A stretch of DNA of 64,000 nucleotides from Euzebya tangerina (GTDB lineage: Bacteria; Actinomycetota; Nitriliruptoria; Euzebyales; Euzebyaceae), in NCBI RefSeq assembly GCF_003074135.1, contig NZ_PPDK01000002.1:434001-498000 (forward strand). The letters are read 5' to 3'. Shown in pieces: positions 9,420 through 17,593 of the stretch. The position numbers and the translations under genes were made by a program. The notes under the pieces were generated by a model. That model had not been told where the DNA came from, did no database searches, and worked only from the letters and a program-made list of their open reading frames with translations. Positions within the stretch are counted from its first letter, which is position 1. Each line of letters begins with the position of its first letter.

Positions 9420-10115
9420 TCAGTTCAGCTGGGCGCCGCCAGGACCCGGCGGCCGGAACGAGCCCACCGCGCCGAGGTGCCGGATGATCCCAGCCTCGCG
9501 GCGGATGATCTTGGCGGTCGCGAGCATCCGCTCGGCGTGGGTTGGCAACTCGAGCAGGCCCTGCTGTATGGGGACCTCCACCTGGAGGGCGCTGCACGCC
9601 AGGTAGGACAACTCGGCTGGGGAGGTCGGCAGGCGCTCGCAGAACTCCTCCGGCACGCCGAGCCCCTTGAGGTAGGGGAGCAGCACGGTTCGCAGCTCCT
9701 CTGCCGCGATGACGTCCTGGGGCTCCTCCGACTCATCGAGCTCGTCGACGTCGGCGTGCAGGTAGCTGCGGTCGTTCAGGGTCTCTCGCACACGGAAACG
9801 GCCGCTGCCGACAGTGATGATGTCGAAGCGGCCGTCGTCACGTTCGGAGACTGTCCTGATCTTGGTTATGGTCCCCACGGCGTAGATGGACGAGGAGGGC
9901 TGCGTGGGCGGAGAGGGATCCGCGGGCGGGTGGCTCTTGCCCGTCGTCCAGTCCGTCCCGACCTCCCGGCCCGAGCGGATGGCCACGACGCCGAACAATC
10001 CGTCACCGGCCAGACAGTCACGCAACATGTCCCGATAGCGCATCTCGAACAGGTGCAGGGGAAGTGGCCGGCCCGGGTACAGCACCAGGTGCAGGGGGAA
10101 CAGCGGGAGGTCCAC
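9420..10115 (-). CDS. LON N-terminal (substrate-binding) domain protein
   Basis: This is a 231-residue stand-alone LON substrate-binding domain without the ATPase and protease parts. It begins at GTG 10115 with MDLPLFPLHLVLYPG, the classic start of these proteins, followed by HLFEMRYRDM, FGVVAI, VGTITKI and the FRV repeat region. Bacterial stand-alone LON domains are of unclear function; a role in binding unfolded or damaged protein is inferred from Lon protease. It is the first gene of a two-gene reverse-strand unit with tag and is divergent from hisD, with 115 bases between them and no clear operator. Confidence 0.85.
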   Translation of the reverse strand: MDLPLFPLHLVLYPGRPLPLHLFEMRYRDMLRDCLAGDGLFGVVAIRSGREVGTDWTTGKSHPPADPSPPTQPSSSIYAVGTITKIRTVSERDDGRFDIITVGSGRFRVRETLNDRSYLHADVDELDESEEPQDVIAAEELRTVLLPYLKGLGVPEEFCERLPTSPAELSYLACSALQVEVPIQQGLLELPTHAERMLATAKIIRREAGIIRHLGAVGSFRPPGPGGAQLN

Positions 10116-10230
10116 AGCTGCCCAGACTAGTTGAGCCCGGTTGGCGGTGCCTTCACGCTGTGTGATGCCGCCGTGCGGGCACCGCGCCGGCCGCGTCTGA
10201 GGCACCAGCCGACGGCTACGCTGCGGGCCG

Positions 10231-11553
10231 ATGTCCCCCGCCCCACCGCTCCGACGGATAGACCTGCGCGGCGACCGCAGCGACCCCTCCGATCGGCTGC
10301 CACGTCCGCCCGCCGGGACCATGACGGACGCCCGTGATGTGGTGACCGACGTCCTCGCCGCCGTGCAGCAGCGAGGGGATGCGGCCGTCGCCGAGTACAC
10401 ACGGCGCTTCGACGGCTGGGACGGATCGGCGTGGCTGGTCCCGCCGGCCGAGCTCAAGCTGGCACTCGAGGCACTGGATCCCGAGCTCCGCCAGGCCCTG
10501 GAGACGGCCGCCGAGCAGGTCGAGTGGTTCCACCGCCAGTCCCGGCCGCGCGACTGGGACGACGTCCACGACGGCGCGACGATGGGTGTCCGTCACGCGC
10601 CCGTCAAGCGCGTCGGCGTCTACGTGCCGGGCGGACGGGCCGCCTATCCCTCAACGGTTCTGATGACCGTCATCCCGGCGACGGTGGCCGGCGTCGACGA
10701 GATCGTCCTCGCAACCCCGCCGGGGCCCTCGGGCATGCCCAACTCGACGATCCTCGCGGCCGCCGCACTGCTCGGGGTGGACAGCGTGGTCCGCGTCGGA
10801 GGCGCCCAGGCCGTGGCGGCGCTGGCCTTCGGCACCGAGACCATCCCGAAGGTCGACAAGATCGTCGGGCCGGGCAATGCCTTCGTGGCTGAGGCCAAGA
10901 TGCAGGTCGCCGCGCAGGGCGTGGTCGGCATCGATGCCATGGCCGGGGTGACCGAGGTGCTCCTGATCGCCGACGGCACCGCCGACCCGCGGCTGGTGGC
11001 GACCAGCCTGATCGCGCAGGCCGAGCACGATCCGCTGGTCACCTCGATCCTCGTGACACCGTCCGAGAGGCTGGCCGACCAGGTGGCGCCGTTGGTGGCG
11101 GAGGAGGTGGCCGCGCTCCCGACCGGCGAGCGGATCGGGCAGGCGCTGGCCGGGCAGGGTGCGGTGATCCTGGTGGACGACCTGGCCCACGCCGTCGAGG
11201 TGTCCGATGCCTTCGCTCCCGAGCACCTGGAGATCCAGACTGCCGACGCCCGCTCGGTGGCCGAGCAGATCGGCGTGGCCGGGACCATCTTCGTCGGGGT
11301 GCAGACCCCGACAGCCCTCGGCGACTACTGCGCGGGTCCGAACCACACGCTGCCGACCGGAGGCACGGCGCGGTTCACCGGGGGTCTGCGGACCGATGAC
11401 TTCATGGTCCCGATCAACTGGGTGGAGTTCTCCACGGACTCGCTCGACCGGATGGTTCCGGTGGTGCGTGCGCTGGGTCAGGCTGAGGGGCTCCCCGCCC
11501 ACGTCCGATCTCTCGAAGCCCGGCTGGACGCCCGGCGAGAGGGCCGGTTGTGA
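10231..11553 (+). CDS. hisD: Histidinol dehydrogenase
   Basis: This 440-residue enzyme oxidises L-histidinol to L-histidine in two NAD-dependent steps, the last reactions of histidine synthesis. Visible motifs include YVPGGRAAYPST, VGGAQAVAALAFGT, KIVGPGNAFVAEAK, the zinc-ligand region QAEHDPLVTS, FAPEHLEIQT and CAGPNHTLPTGGTARF. The ATG at 10231 is supported by the family-like N-terminus (LRRIDLRG). It opens the his cluster; hisG and hisE are not in this window. Its stop overlaps the GTG of the following small ORF (GTGA). Confidence 0.97.
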   Translation: MSPAPPLRRIDLRGDRSDPSDRLPRPPAGTMTDARDVVTDVLAAVQQRGDAAVAEYTRRFDGWDGSAWLVPPAELKLALEALDPELRQALETAAEQVEWFHRQSRPRDWDDVHDGATMGVRHAPVKRVGVYVPGGRAAYPSTVLMTVIPATVAGVDEIVLATPPGPSGMPNSTILAAAALLGVDSVVRVGGAQAVAALAFGTETIPKVDKIVGPGNAFVAEAKMQVAAQGVVGIDAMAGVTEVLLIADGTADPRLVATSLIAQAEHDPLVTSILVTPSERLADQVAPLVAEEVAALPTGERIGQALAGQGAVILVDDLAHAVEVSDAFAPEHLEIQTADARSVAEQIGVAGTIFVGVQTPTALGDYCAGPNHTLPTGGTARFTGGLRTDDFMVPINWVEFSTDSLDRMVPVVRALGQAEGLPAHVRSLEARLDARREGRL

Positions 11554-11756
11554 GCGGCTCGGTCAGAGTGGGTGAACTTCCCACCCACCAGAAGTGGGAA
11601 GTCCACCCACCCGGCCAGGCAGATGCCGACTTGGGCTCGGACAGCGGGTTGGGCTCGGACGACGGGTTGGGCTCGGACGACGGGTTGGGCTCGGACGACG
11701 GCGGCTCAGGCAGCGAGTTGGGCTCGGACAGCAAGGCAAGACCGGGGCGACCGTGA
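11550..11756 (+). CDS. Possible 68-residue repeat protein between hisD and hisC
   Basis: This short frame begins with a GTG overlapping the hisD stop (GTGA, 11550-11553) and ends with a TGA overlapping the hisC GTG start (GTGA, 11753-11756). The hisI-trpE-ppx junctions downstream are built the same way. The product is acidic and repetitive: about 25 residues encoded by an inverted repeat, then GLGSDD repeats from an 18-bp tandem repeat whose length keeps the frame. I recognise no family. Chance open frames of this length are common in GC-rich DNA, so it may instead be a device that keeps ribosomes moving from hisD to hisC, or simply noncoding repeat DNA. Confidence 0.42.
   Translation: MSGSVRVGELPTHQKWEVHPPGQADADLGSDSGLGSDDGLGSDDGLGSDDGGSGSELGSDSKARPGRP
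11568..11610. repeat. Inverted repeat in the hisD-hisC interval
   Basis: The 17-base arms 11568-11584 (GTGGGTGAACTTCCCAC) and 11594-11610 (GTGGGAAGTCCACCCAC) are reverse complements with one mismatch, around a 9-base spacer. In RNA this is a strong hairpin 15 bases after the hisD stop. There is no T-tract, so it is not a standard terminator. Its right arm shares the core GTCCACCCAC with the inverted repeat before trpB. Confidence 0.85.
11631..11735. repeat. 18-bp tandem repeats before hisC
   Basis: TTGGGCTCGGAC occurs at 11631, 11649, 11667, 11685 and 11718. The first four are contiguous 18-base units (TTGGGCTCGGACGACGGG with small variation); the fifth follows a 15-base interruption. The period is a multiple of three and encodes GLGSDD in the small ORF spanning the region. 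It looks like a replication-slippage array. Confidence 0.9.
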
Positions 11757-12838
11757 CGGGACAACCGCCGGTCCGAGATGACCTGGTGGACGTCGTGCCC
11801 TACGGGGCCCCGCAACTCGACGTCCCGATCCGCCTCAACACCAACGAGACGCCCTGGGCGCCACCACCCGCCTTCTTCGAGGCGCTCTCCCAGCGGGTGG
11901 CCGAGGGACTGCCCCTCCACCGCTACCCCGACCGGGACGCCGTCGCGCTGCGCACCGCCCTGGCCGACCGCGAGAGGTTGCCGGTCGAGCAGGTCTGGGT
12001 CGCCAACGGGTCCAACGAGATCCTGTCTCAGCTGTTCGCCTGCTACGGCGGGGCCGGACGGTCGGTGCTGCTGCCCCGTCCCGGCTACTCCGCCCACCCG
12101 CTGCTCGCGACGGTTACGGGGACGGCCGTCGTCGAGTTCGACCTGGCGGAGGACTTCTCGTTGCCTCCGGAGGTGGCGGTCCAGGCGGTGCAGCGCACTG
12201 GGCCGGCCCTGGTGTGCCTGGCCTCTCCGAACAACCCGACCGGATTGACCGTCCAGCCAGAGACCGTCCGCGCGCTGCACGACAGCTTCGACGGACTGGT
12301 GGTGCTGGACGAGGCCTACGTCGAGCTGGCCGACGATCCCGGACAGGGTCGGGCATTGCTGGACGAGCTGGACCGGCTGGTCGTCGTCCGCACGTTCAGC
12401 AAGGCCTGGCGGCTGGCCGGCCTTCGCCTGGGCTACCTCCTGGCCCCTGCGTGGGTGGTCGAGGATCTGCTCAAGGTGCGGCTCCCCTACCACCTGGACG
12501 CGCTGACCCAGGCAGCCGGTCTGGCCGCGCTCGATCTGGCCGACGAGATCACCAGCCACATCCAGGTCCTCGTCGCCGAACGGGCACGGGTGCTGCACGC
12601 CCTCGGCACGCTGGACGGCGTGACCGTCTGGCCCTCAGCGGGGAACTTCATCCTGCTCCGGGTGGACGCCACGGGCGTGACGGCTGCCGAGGTGTTCGAC
12701 AGGCTGCTGGCGGATGGCATCCTGATCAGGGACTTCTCGACCAAACCTCGCCTCGACGGGTGTCTGCGCGTCAGCATCGGCACCCCCGAGGAGAACGACG
12801 CCTTCCTGACCGCCCTCGGCGCGGCTCTGACCGCCTGA
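11753..12838 (+). CDS. hisC: Histidinol-phosphate aminotransferase
   Basis: This 361-residue PLP enzyme converts imidazole-acetol phosphate and glutamate to histidinol phosphate. It has the actinobacterial N-terminus (YGAPQLDVPIRLNTNETPW), NGSNEIL, SPNNPTG, VVLDEAYVEL and the PLP lysine at about residue 217 in FSKAWRLAGLRLGY. The C-terminal arginine motif is in LRVSIGTPEEN. The GTG at 11753 was chosen because the conserved N-terminus follows closely and it overlaps the preceding stop. hisB starts 31 bases downstream. Confidence 0.95.
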   Translation: MTGQPPVRDDLVDVVPYGAPQLDVPIRLNTNETPWAPPPAFFEALSQRVAEGLPLHRYPDRDAVALRTALADRERLPVEQVWVANGSNEILSQLFACYGGAGRSVLLPRPGYSAHPLLATVTGTAVVEFDLAEDFSLPPEVAVQAVQRTGPALVCLASPNNPTGLTVQPETVRALHDSFDGLVVLDEAYVELADDPGQGRALLDELDRLVVVRTFSKAWRLAGLRLGYLLAPAWVVEDLLKVRLPYHLDALTQAAGLAALDLADEITSHIQVLVAERARVLHALGTLDGVTVWPSAGNFILLRVDATGVTAAEVFDRLLADGILIRDFSTKPRLDGCLRVSIGTPEENDAFLTALGAALTA

Positions 12839-12869
12839 GCGGCCGCACGCCACCTCAGTGAGTTGACCC

Positions 12870-13469
12870 ATGACCACCCAGTCACCCACCCGCACGGCCC
12901 GCATCGAGCGGACCACGAAGGAGACGGCCGTCCTGGTCGAGCTCGACCTCGACGGCACCGGCACCGCCGACATCGAGACCGGGGTGCCGTTCTTCGACCA
13001 CATGCTGGACCAGTTGGGTCGCCACGGGCGGATCGACTTGCACGTCCGCACGACCGGAGACCTCGAGGTCGACGCCCACCACACCGTCGAGGACACCGGC
13101 ATCGCCATCGGCCAGGCCCTGGCCGAGGCCTGGGGTGACAAGGCCGGCATCGAACGGTTCGGCGACGCGCTGGTGCCGATCGACGAGGCGCTGGCCCGGG
13201 TCGCGGTGGATCTGTCGGGTCGGCCGTATCTGGTGTACGACGCCGACACGCCCGTGGAGCTCGTCGGGACCTACGAGACCAGTCTGACCAAGCACTTCTT
13301 CGAGGCGTTGGTGGCCAACTCGCGCATCTCACTGCACGTGAGCTGTCTGGCCGGGGACAACTCCCACCACATCCAGGAGTGTGTCTTCAAGGGAGTGGCC
13401 GTCGCCCTCCGCCGGGCCGTGGCGGTCACCGGGCAGGGGGTGCCCTCCACCAAGGGCGTCCTGCAGTGA
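12870..13469 (+). CDS. hisB: Imidazoleglycerol-phosphate dehydratase
   Basis: This 199-residue manganese enzyme dehydrates imidazoleglycerol phosphate to imidazole-acetol phosphate, the substrate of HisC. It is the monofunctional type, without the histidinol-phosphatase domain of enterobacteria. The metal-binding His motifs are intact: FFDHMLDQLGRHG, DAHHTVEDTGIAIGQ, FFEALV and DNSHHIQECVFKG. Length is normal. It lies in the his cluster, 19 bases before hisH. Confidence 0.97.
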   Translation: MTTQSPTRTARIERTTKETAVLVELDLDGTGTADIETGVPFFDHMLDQLGRHGRIDLHVRTTGDLEVDAHHTVEDTGIAIGQALAEAWGDKAGIERFGDALVPIDEALARVAVDLSGRPYLVYDADTPVELVGTYETSLTKHFFEALVANSRISLHVSCLAGDNSHHIQECVFKGVAVALRRAVAVTGQGVPSTKGVLQ

Positions 13470-13488
13470 GCGCTCCTGAGGCTCGGCG

Positions 13489-14145
13489 GTGAGCGTCACC
13501 GCTGCCGTCCTGGACTACGACGCCGGCAACCTGCGGTCGGCCGAGAAGGCCCTGGACCGAGCCGGCTTCGACGCGCAGGTGACCGCTGACGCGCGTGCGG
13601 CTGCCAACGCCGATCTTGTGGTCGTCCCCGGTGTGGGGCACTTCGGTCAGTGCGTCCGCCAGTTCGACCAGGCCGGCTTCACGCCCCTCATCCGCGACCG
13701 AGTGGCCAACGGTCGGCCCGTACTCGGCATCTGCGTCGGCCTGCAGATCATGTACGAGGGGTCCGATGAGGACGCCGACGTCCGAGGCCTCGGCATCCTG
13801 CCGGGTTGGGTTCACCGGTTCCCGGCCGTCGCCGCGGACGGCCAGCCGCTGACGGTGCCGCACATGGGCTGGAACGCCCTTGGCGTGCCGGGCGGCGACG
13901 AGCCCGACCCACTGGTCCGACCGGTCGTGGGTGAGCGCGTCTACTTCGTCCACTCCTTCTACGCCGCGCCGTCCGACCCCGACCACGTGATCGCCCAGAC
14001 GACCTACGGCGGCCGACACGTCCCGGCCATCGCACGGGAGGGGAGCGTGATCGGCACCCAGTTCCACCCCGAGAAGTCAGCCGATGTCGGCCGTCGACTG
14101 CTGGAGGCCATCCGGGCCGAGGTGGCCGCGGTGGCCCAGTCCTGA
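13489..14145 (+). CDS. hisH: Imidazole glycerol phosphate synthase, glutamine amidotransferase subunit
   Basis: This 218-residue class-I amidotransferase releases ammonia from glutamine and channels it to HisF. The catalytic triad is present: Cys82 in GICVGLQ, and His193 and Glu195 in QFHPEKS. Other family segments are DYDAGNLRS, VVPGVGHFGQC, PHMGWN and YFVHSFY. It starts at GTG 13489. hisA follows after 102 bases, the only sizeable gap inside this his cluster; hisF, its partner, lies one gene further on. Confidence 0.96.
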   Translation: MSVTAAVLDYDAGNLRSAEKALDRAGFDAQVTADARAAANADLVVVPGVGHFGQCVRQFDQAGFTPLIRDRVANGRPVLGICVGLQIMYEGSDEDADVRGLGILPGWVHRFPAVAADGQPLTVPHMGWNALGVPGGDEPDPLVRPVVGERVYFVHSFYAAPSDPDHVIAQTTYGGRHVPAIAREGSVIGTQFHPEKSADVGRRLLEAIRAEVAAVAQS

Positions 14146-14247
14146 CGCAGCCCCCTCGAGGCCATGGGGCACCAAGGTGCACCTGCCCTGCAGACCGCCG
14201 GCTATCTGCACCATGTTGCTGAATGGCGGCGACCTACCCTGTCGCCC

Positions 14248-14976
14248 ATGCCCCTCACCCTCTTCCCAGCCGTCGACATCAAGCACGGCCGCGCCGTCCG
14301 ACTGACCCAGGGCAAGGCCGATGCCGAGACCGTCTACGACGTCGACCCGGTCGCAGCCGCGCAGCGCTTCGCCGACGAGGGGACCGAGTGGCTGCACGTC
14401 GTCGACCTCGATGCCGCCTTCACCGGCGAGCCGAAGAACCGCCACCTGATCGCCGACATCGTCCAGGCGACCGGTGTCAAGGTGCAGGCCAGCGGGGGTA
14501 TCCGGACCCTCGAGGACCTGAACGCCTCGATCGGGTACGGCGCCCAGCGGGTGGTGATCGGCACCATGGCGCTGGAGGACCCCTCCTTCGTCGAGGCCGC
14601 CCTCGACGCCCACGGGGAGAGGGTCGCGATCGGCCTGGACGCGGAAGGGCACACGCTGAAGGCGCGAGGCTGGACCTCGGAGTCCGGTGACCTGTTCGAG
14701 GCGTTGGCGACCTTCACCGAGATGGGTGTGGCCCGGTTCGTCTTCACCGACATCCGGCGTGACGGGATGCTGAGCGGCCCGAACGTCGAGCGACTCTGCG
14801 AGGTGGCCGACGCCACCACGGCGCAGGTGACGGCCAGCGGTGGGGTCTCCTCCCTGGCCGATCTGGAGACCCTTGCGCGCTGCCACGAGCGGGTTGATGC
14901 CGCCATCGTGGGCAAGGCGCTCTACGCCGAGGCCTTCACCCTGACGGAGGCTCTGGAGTTGGTGGCCAACCGGTGA
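14248..14976 (+). CDS. priA: HisA/PriA-type phosphoribosyl isomerase
   Basis: This 242-residue TIM barrel isomerises ProFAR to PRFAR for histidine synthesis. In actinobacteria the orthologue PriA also isomerises phosphoribosyl anthranilate, replacing TrpF. The sequence has the catalytic Asp in [14 protein letters not shown], the second catalytic region FTDIRRDG, the phosphate loops ASGGIR and ASGGVSS, and an ARGW segment matching the Arg-Gly-Trp linked to dual specificity in mycobacterial PriA. No trpF is found although trpE, trpC, trpB and trpA are all nearby, which supports the bifunctional role. The ATG at 14248 gives the standard N-terminus. Its stop overlaps hisF. Confidence 0.93.
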   Translation: MPLTLFPAVDIKHGRAVRLTQGKADAETVYDVDPVAAAQRFADEGTEWLHVVDLDAAFTGEPKNRHLIADIVQATGVKVQASGGIRTLEDLNASIGYGAQRVVIGTMALEDPSFVEAALDAHGERVAIGLDAEGHTLKARGWTSESGDLFEALATFTEMGVARFVFTDIRRDGMLSGPNVERLCEVADATTAQVTASGGVSSLADLETLARCHERVDAAIVGKALYAEAFTLTEALELVANR

Positions 14977-15764
14977 CGACGGACCAGGACGGGTTGGCAG
15001 TCCGCGTCATCCCCTGCCTCGACGTCGACGCCGGCCGGGTGGTCAAGGGCGTTCAGTTCACCGGTCTCAGGGACGCCGGTGACCCGGTCGAGCTCGCCCG
15101 CCTCTACGACGCCGAGGGTGCCGACGAGTTGGTCTTCCTCGACATCACCGCCTCCTCCGACGACCGGGACACGATCTACGACGTCGTCCGGATCACTGCC
15201 GAGCAGGTGTTCATCCCCTTGACCGTGGGCGGTGGAGTGCGATCGGTGGAGGATGCTCGCAAGCTCCTCCGGGCGGGGGCCGACAAGACGTCGGTCAACT
15301 CCGCCGCCCTGGCCGACCCCACCGTGCTCAGCCGGATCGCCGATGCCTTCGGCAGCCAGTGCGTGGTCAGCGCGGTCGACGCCAAGCGCCGTGACCCCGA
15401 CGACCCGAGCCAGGGCTGGGAGGTCTACACCCACGGTGGCAGGCGACCGACCGGTGTGGACGCGATCGAGTGGATCGCCGAGTGCGAGCGCCGCGGAGCC
15501 GGCGAGATCCTGCTGACCTCGATGGACCGGGATGGCGCCAAGATCGGGTTCGACACCGAGCTGCTGGCCCGCGTCGACGACGCCGTCACCGTCCCGGTCA
15601 TTGCCAGCGGCGGAGCGGGCTCAACCGACCACATGATCGAGGGGGTGACTCACGGACGGGCCTCCGCAGTGCTGGCCGCGTCGATCTTCCACTTCGGCGA
15701 GATCTCGATCGGCCAGGTCAAGCAGGGCATGGCCGCGGCCGGCCTGCCCGTCCGGATGACCTGA
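14973..15764 (+). CDS. hisF: Imidazole glycerol phosphate synthase, cyclase subunit
   Basis: This 263-residue TIM barrel pairs with HisH and uses channelled ammonia to make imidazoleglycerol phosphate and AICAR. It has [18 protein letters not shown] (first catalytic Asp), [42 protein letters not shown] (second catalytic Asp) and ASGGAGS. The GTG start at 14973 overlaps the hisA stop by 4 bases, implying translational coupling. It ends this block of the his cluster; hisI is 1.5 kb away beyond two reverse-strand genes. Confidence 0.97.
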   Translation: MTTDQDGLAVRVIPCLDVDAGRVVKGVQFTGLRDAGDPVELARLYDAEGADELVFLDITASSDDRDTIYDVVRITAEQVFIPLTVGGGVRSVEDARKLLRAGADKTSVNSAALADPTVLSRIADAFGSQCVVSAVDAKRRDPDDPSQGWEVYTHGGRRPTGVDAIEWIAECERRGAGEILLTSMDRDGAKIGFDTELLARVDDAVTVPVIASGGAGSTDHMIEGVTHGRASAVLAASIFHFGEISIGQVKQGMAAAGLPVRMT

Positions 15765-15800
15765 GCGGACCCGTCGCGCGAGGTCCCAGGTCGATTCGCC

Positions 15801-16286
15801 CTAGGCGTCGAGCGCAGCCAGGATCACGTCGAGGTCGAGGAAGTACAGGGTGTCGTTGGTGACCAGCCCGCGCGCCAGGGTGAAGACCTCCACCAGCGGC
15901 ACCTCGACGGCCAGACCGGTCGGCTGCCCGGTGGCGGCGAACGTGCCCTGCAGGAACACGCGGTCAGCGTCGGCGAAGAGCGTCGGTTCGCCCTCCGGCG
16001 GCGTGGGCGGTGGTCCCCAATACCGGGCCAGCGCCTCACCGTACTCGGCATCGGGGATCGTCCCGCCGTACGGCAGCGCGGCTGGCGTCGTCACGGTCAT
16101 GTCGGGCGACTTGAAGGCGCTGTTGTCACCGCCGGTCACGAGGTTGTCCACCCACTCCTCCATGACCCGGAGGTTGCGCCGTTCGCGAGGGTCATCGCAG
16201 CGCCGCTCGGGTGGCCAGGCCAGCGCTGCCGTGGCTGATCCGGCCACGCTTGTGGCAGTGCCGAGGATGACGGTGCGGCGGTCCAT
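15801..16286 (-). CDS. Exported NTF2/SnoaL-like domain protein
   Basis: This 161-residue protein has an N-terminal export signal (MDRRTVILGTATSVAGSA), close to a twin-arginine type with only a short charged part. The remainder (VMEEWVDNLVTGG, FKSPDMTVTTP, VFLQGTFAATGQP, VEVFTLARGLV) resembles the NTF2-like/SnoaL fold, a small cone-shaped barrel used for ligand binding or as an enzyme scaffold. No catalytic assignment is possible. It lies head-to-tail with the hydrolase gene on the same strand, 121 bases downstream of it. Both interrupt the his gene order. Confidence 0.65.
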   Translation of the reverse strand: MDRRTVILGTATSVAGSATAALAWPPERRCDDPRERRNLRVMEEWVDNLVTGGDNSAFKSPDMTVTTPAALPYGGTIPDAEYGEALARYWGPPPTPPEGEPTLFADADRVFLQGTFAATGQPTGLAVEVPLVEVFTLARGLVTNDTLYFLDLDVILAALDA

Positions 16287-16407
16287 GGAGTGTCCTTCCC
16301 AGCGGCGGTTGGGACTCCACTGTGACGGGTGAGGTTGTGAGAACTCTGTGGATCCGTCACCGGGGGAACATCGCGGTCGGCCCGCCCGTCCGGGTGCCCC
16401 GAGGTCC

Positions 16408-17136
16408 TCAGCCCAGCAGGGCGCCGGCCATCTCCACGAGGGTCGCCGCTATGGACGCGCGCCGATTGACCATGTCGAGGTGGTTGCCCGGCTCGACGGC
16501 CACGGTCCAGCCGCGCGAGACCGCAGCGTCCAGGTTCGCGCCGTAGGCGTCGCTGAGCAGGAGGTAGCCGCACGACCGTCCATCCCAGCCGGCCGGGATC
16601 GGTATCGGCTGGGCGAAGTAGCTCAGCGGCAGCTGTGGCATCTCCTGCCGCAGCCGGGCTCGGACCTCCGGATCCACGACCAGTCCGACCATGGCGTCAT
16701 CCCCGAACCACTCCGCCCACACCGGCAGCCGCGCGACGTCGTCGCCCGCGGACGATGACCCCTCCTGGGCTGCGGGAACGAGGGAGCGGACGAAGTCGAA
16801 GAACTGCGGCGGGACCACGTCGACGGTTCCCGAGGCGGGCGGGATGACGGCATCGACCAGGATCAGCGCGTCCGGTCCGGGCCGCATCCTGCTGACGATC
16901 TGGGGGAGCAGCGGCCCCGCGCCGGAGTGACCGACGAGCACGTGCGGTCCGTCGCCCTCGGCTGCTCGTGCGGCGGCGGAGTCGGCCATGGCCTCCCACC
17001 GTCCCTGAGCCGCCAGCCGGACCAGAGACGGCACGGCCACGTCGTGACCCTCATCTCGTAGGGTCATGGCGACGGGCGTCCAGGTGCCCGGACCGACCAG
17101 CGGGCTGTGGACCAGCGTGAAGCGCACAGCGATCAT
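16408..17136 (-). CDS. Alpha/beta hydrolase
   Basis: This 242-residue protein starts [19 protein letters not shown], where HSPLVG fits the first strand and oxyanion region of alpha/beta hydrolases. The nucleophile elbow is VGHSGAG and the catalytic His is in PGNHLDM; the acid is probably the Asp in [10 protein letters not shown]. No signal peptide is seen, so it is likely cytoplasmic. The substrate is unknown. The frame extends further upstream but only antisense to hisI, so the ATG at 17136 is preferred. It is divergent from hisI (103 bases between starts). Confidence 0.8.
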   Translation of the reverse strand: MIAVRFTLVHSPLVGPGTWTPVAMTLRDEGHDVAVPSLVRLAAQGRWEAMADSAAARAAEGDGPHVLVGHSGAGPLLPQIVSRMRPGPDALILVDAVIPPASGTVDVVPPQFFDFVRSLVPAAQEGSSSAGDDVARLPVWAEWFGDDAMVGLVVDPEVRARLRQEMPQLPLSYFAQPIPIPAGWDGRSCGYLLLSDAYGANLDAAVSRGWTVAVEPGNHLDMVNRRASIAATLVEMAGALLG

Positions 17137-17239
17137 GATGCCTCCCCGTGGGGTCGTCGTCGGCGCACGAATCCCCTGTTGCGAGACCAGCTGGCCGGGC
17201 TGGCCGCACGCCACCGAGCGCCTACCATCGCCGCGACCC

Positions 17240-17593
17240 ATGGACGCCGACCAGCTGACGCAGCGCCTAACCCTCACCGAGGAGGGGCTGATCCCCGCCA
17301 TCATCCAGCAGCACGACACCGGCGAGGTGCTCATGATGGCCTGGATGACCCCGGCCACGCTGGCCGAGACCCTGGAACTGGGGGAGACCGTCTTCTGGTC
17401 GCGCTCCCGTCGCGAGCGTTGGCACAAGGGCGCCACCAGCGGCAACACCCAACGGGTCGTGGACGTCCAGATCGACTGTGACGCCGACGTCCTCCTCGTC
17501 GCGGTCGACCAGGGTGATGGCGTCGCCTGCCACACGGGCGCCCGCACCTGCTTCGGGCCACTGGAATCGCTGGAGGACACGCCTCGACAGTGA
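17240..17593 (+). CDS. hisI: Phosphoribosyl-AMP cyclohydrolase
   Basis: This 117-residue zinc/magnesium enzyme opens the purine ring of phosphoribosyl-AMP, the third step of histidine synthesis. It is the stand-alone cyclohydrolase without a fused HisE domain. Motifs seen are [41 protein letters not shown], the metal-binding [10 protein letters not shown], and [12 protein letters not shown]. The ATG at 17240 matches the family start. Its TGA overlaps the trpE GTG by 4 bases, linking histidine and tryptophan genes in one transcript. Confidence 0.95.
   Translation: MDADQLTQRLTLTEEGLIPAIIQQHDTGEVLMMAWMTPATLAETLELGETVFWSRSRRERWHKGATSGNTQRVVDVQIDCDADVLLVAVDQGDGVACHTGARTCFGPLESLEDTPRQ

Noticed and set aside
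11631-11735. Repeats considered as a CRISPR array
   Set aside because: Units are contiguous 18-base copies without unique spacers, and no cas genes are present.
16147-16156. A third GTCCACCCAC motif, matching the his/trp inverted-repeat core
   Set aside because: It lies inside a coding region, has no inverted partner, and a 10-base match alone is not convincing.
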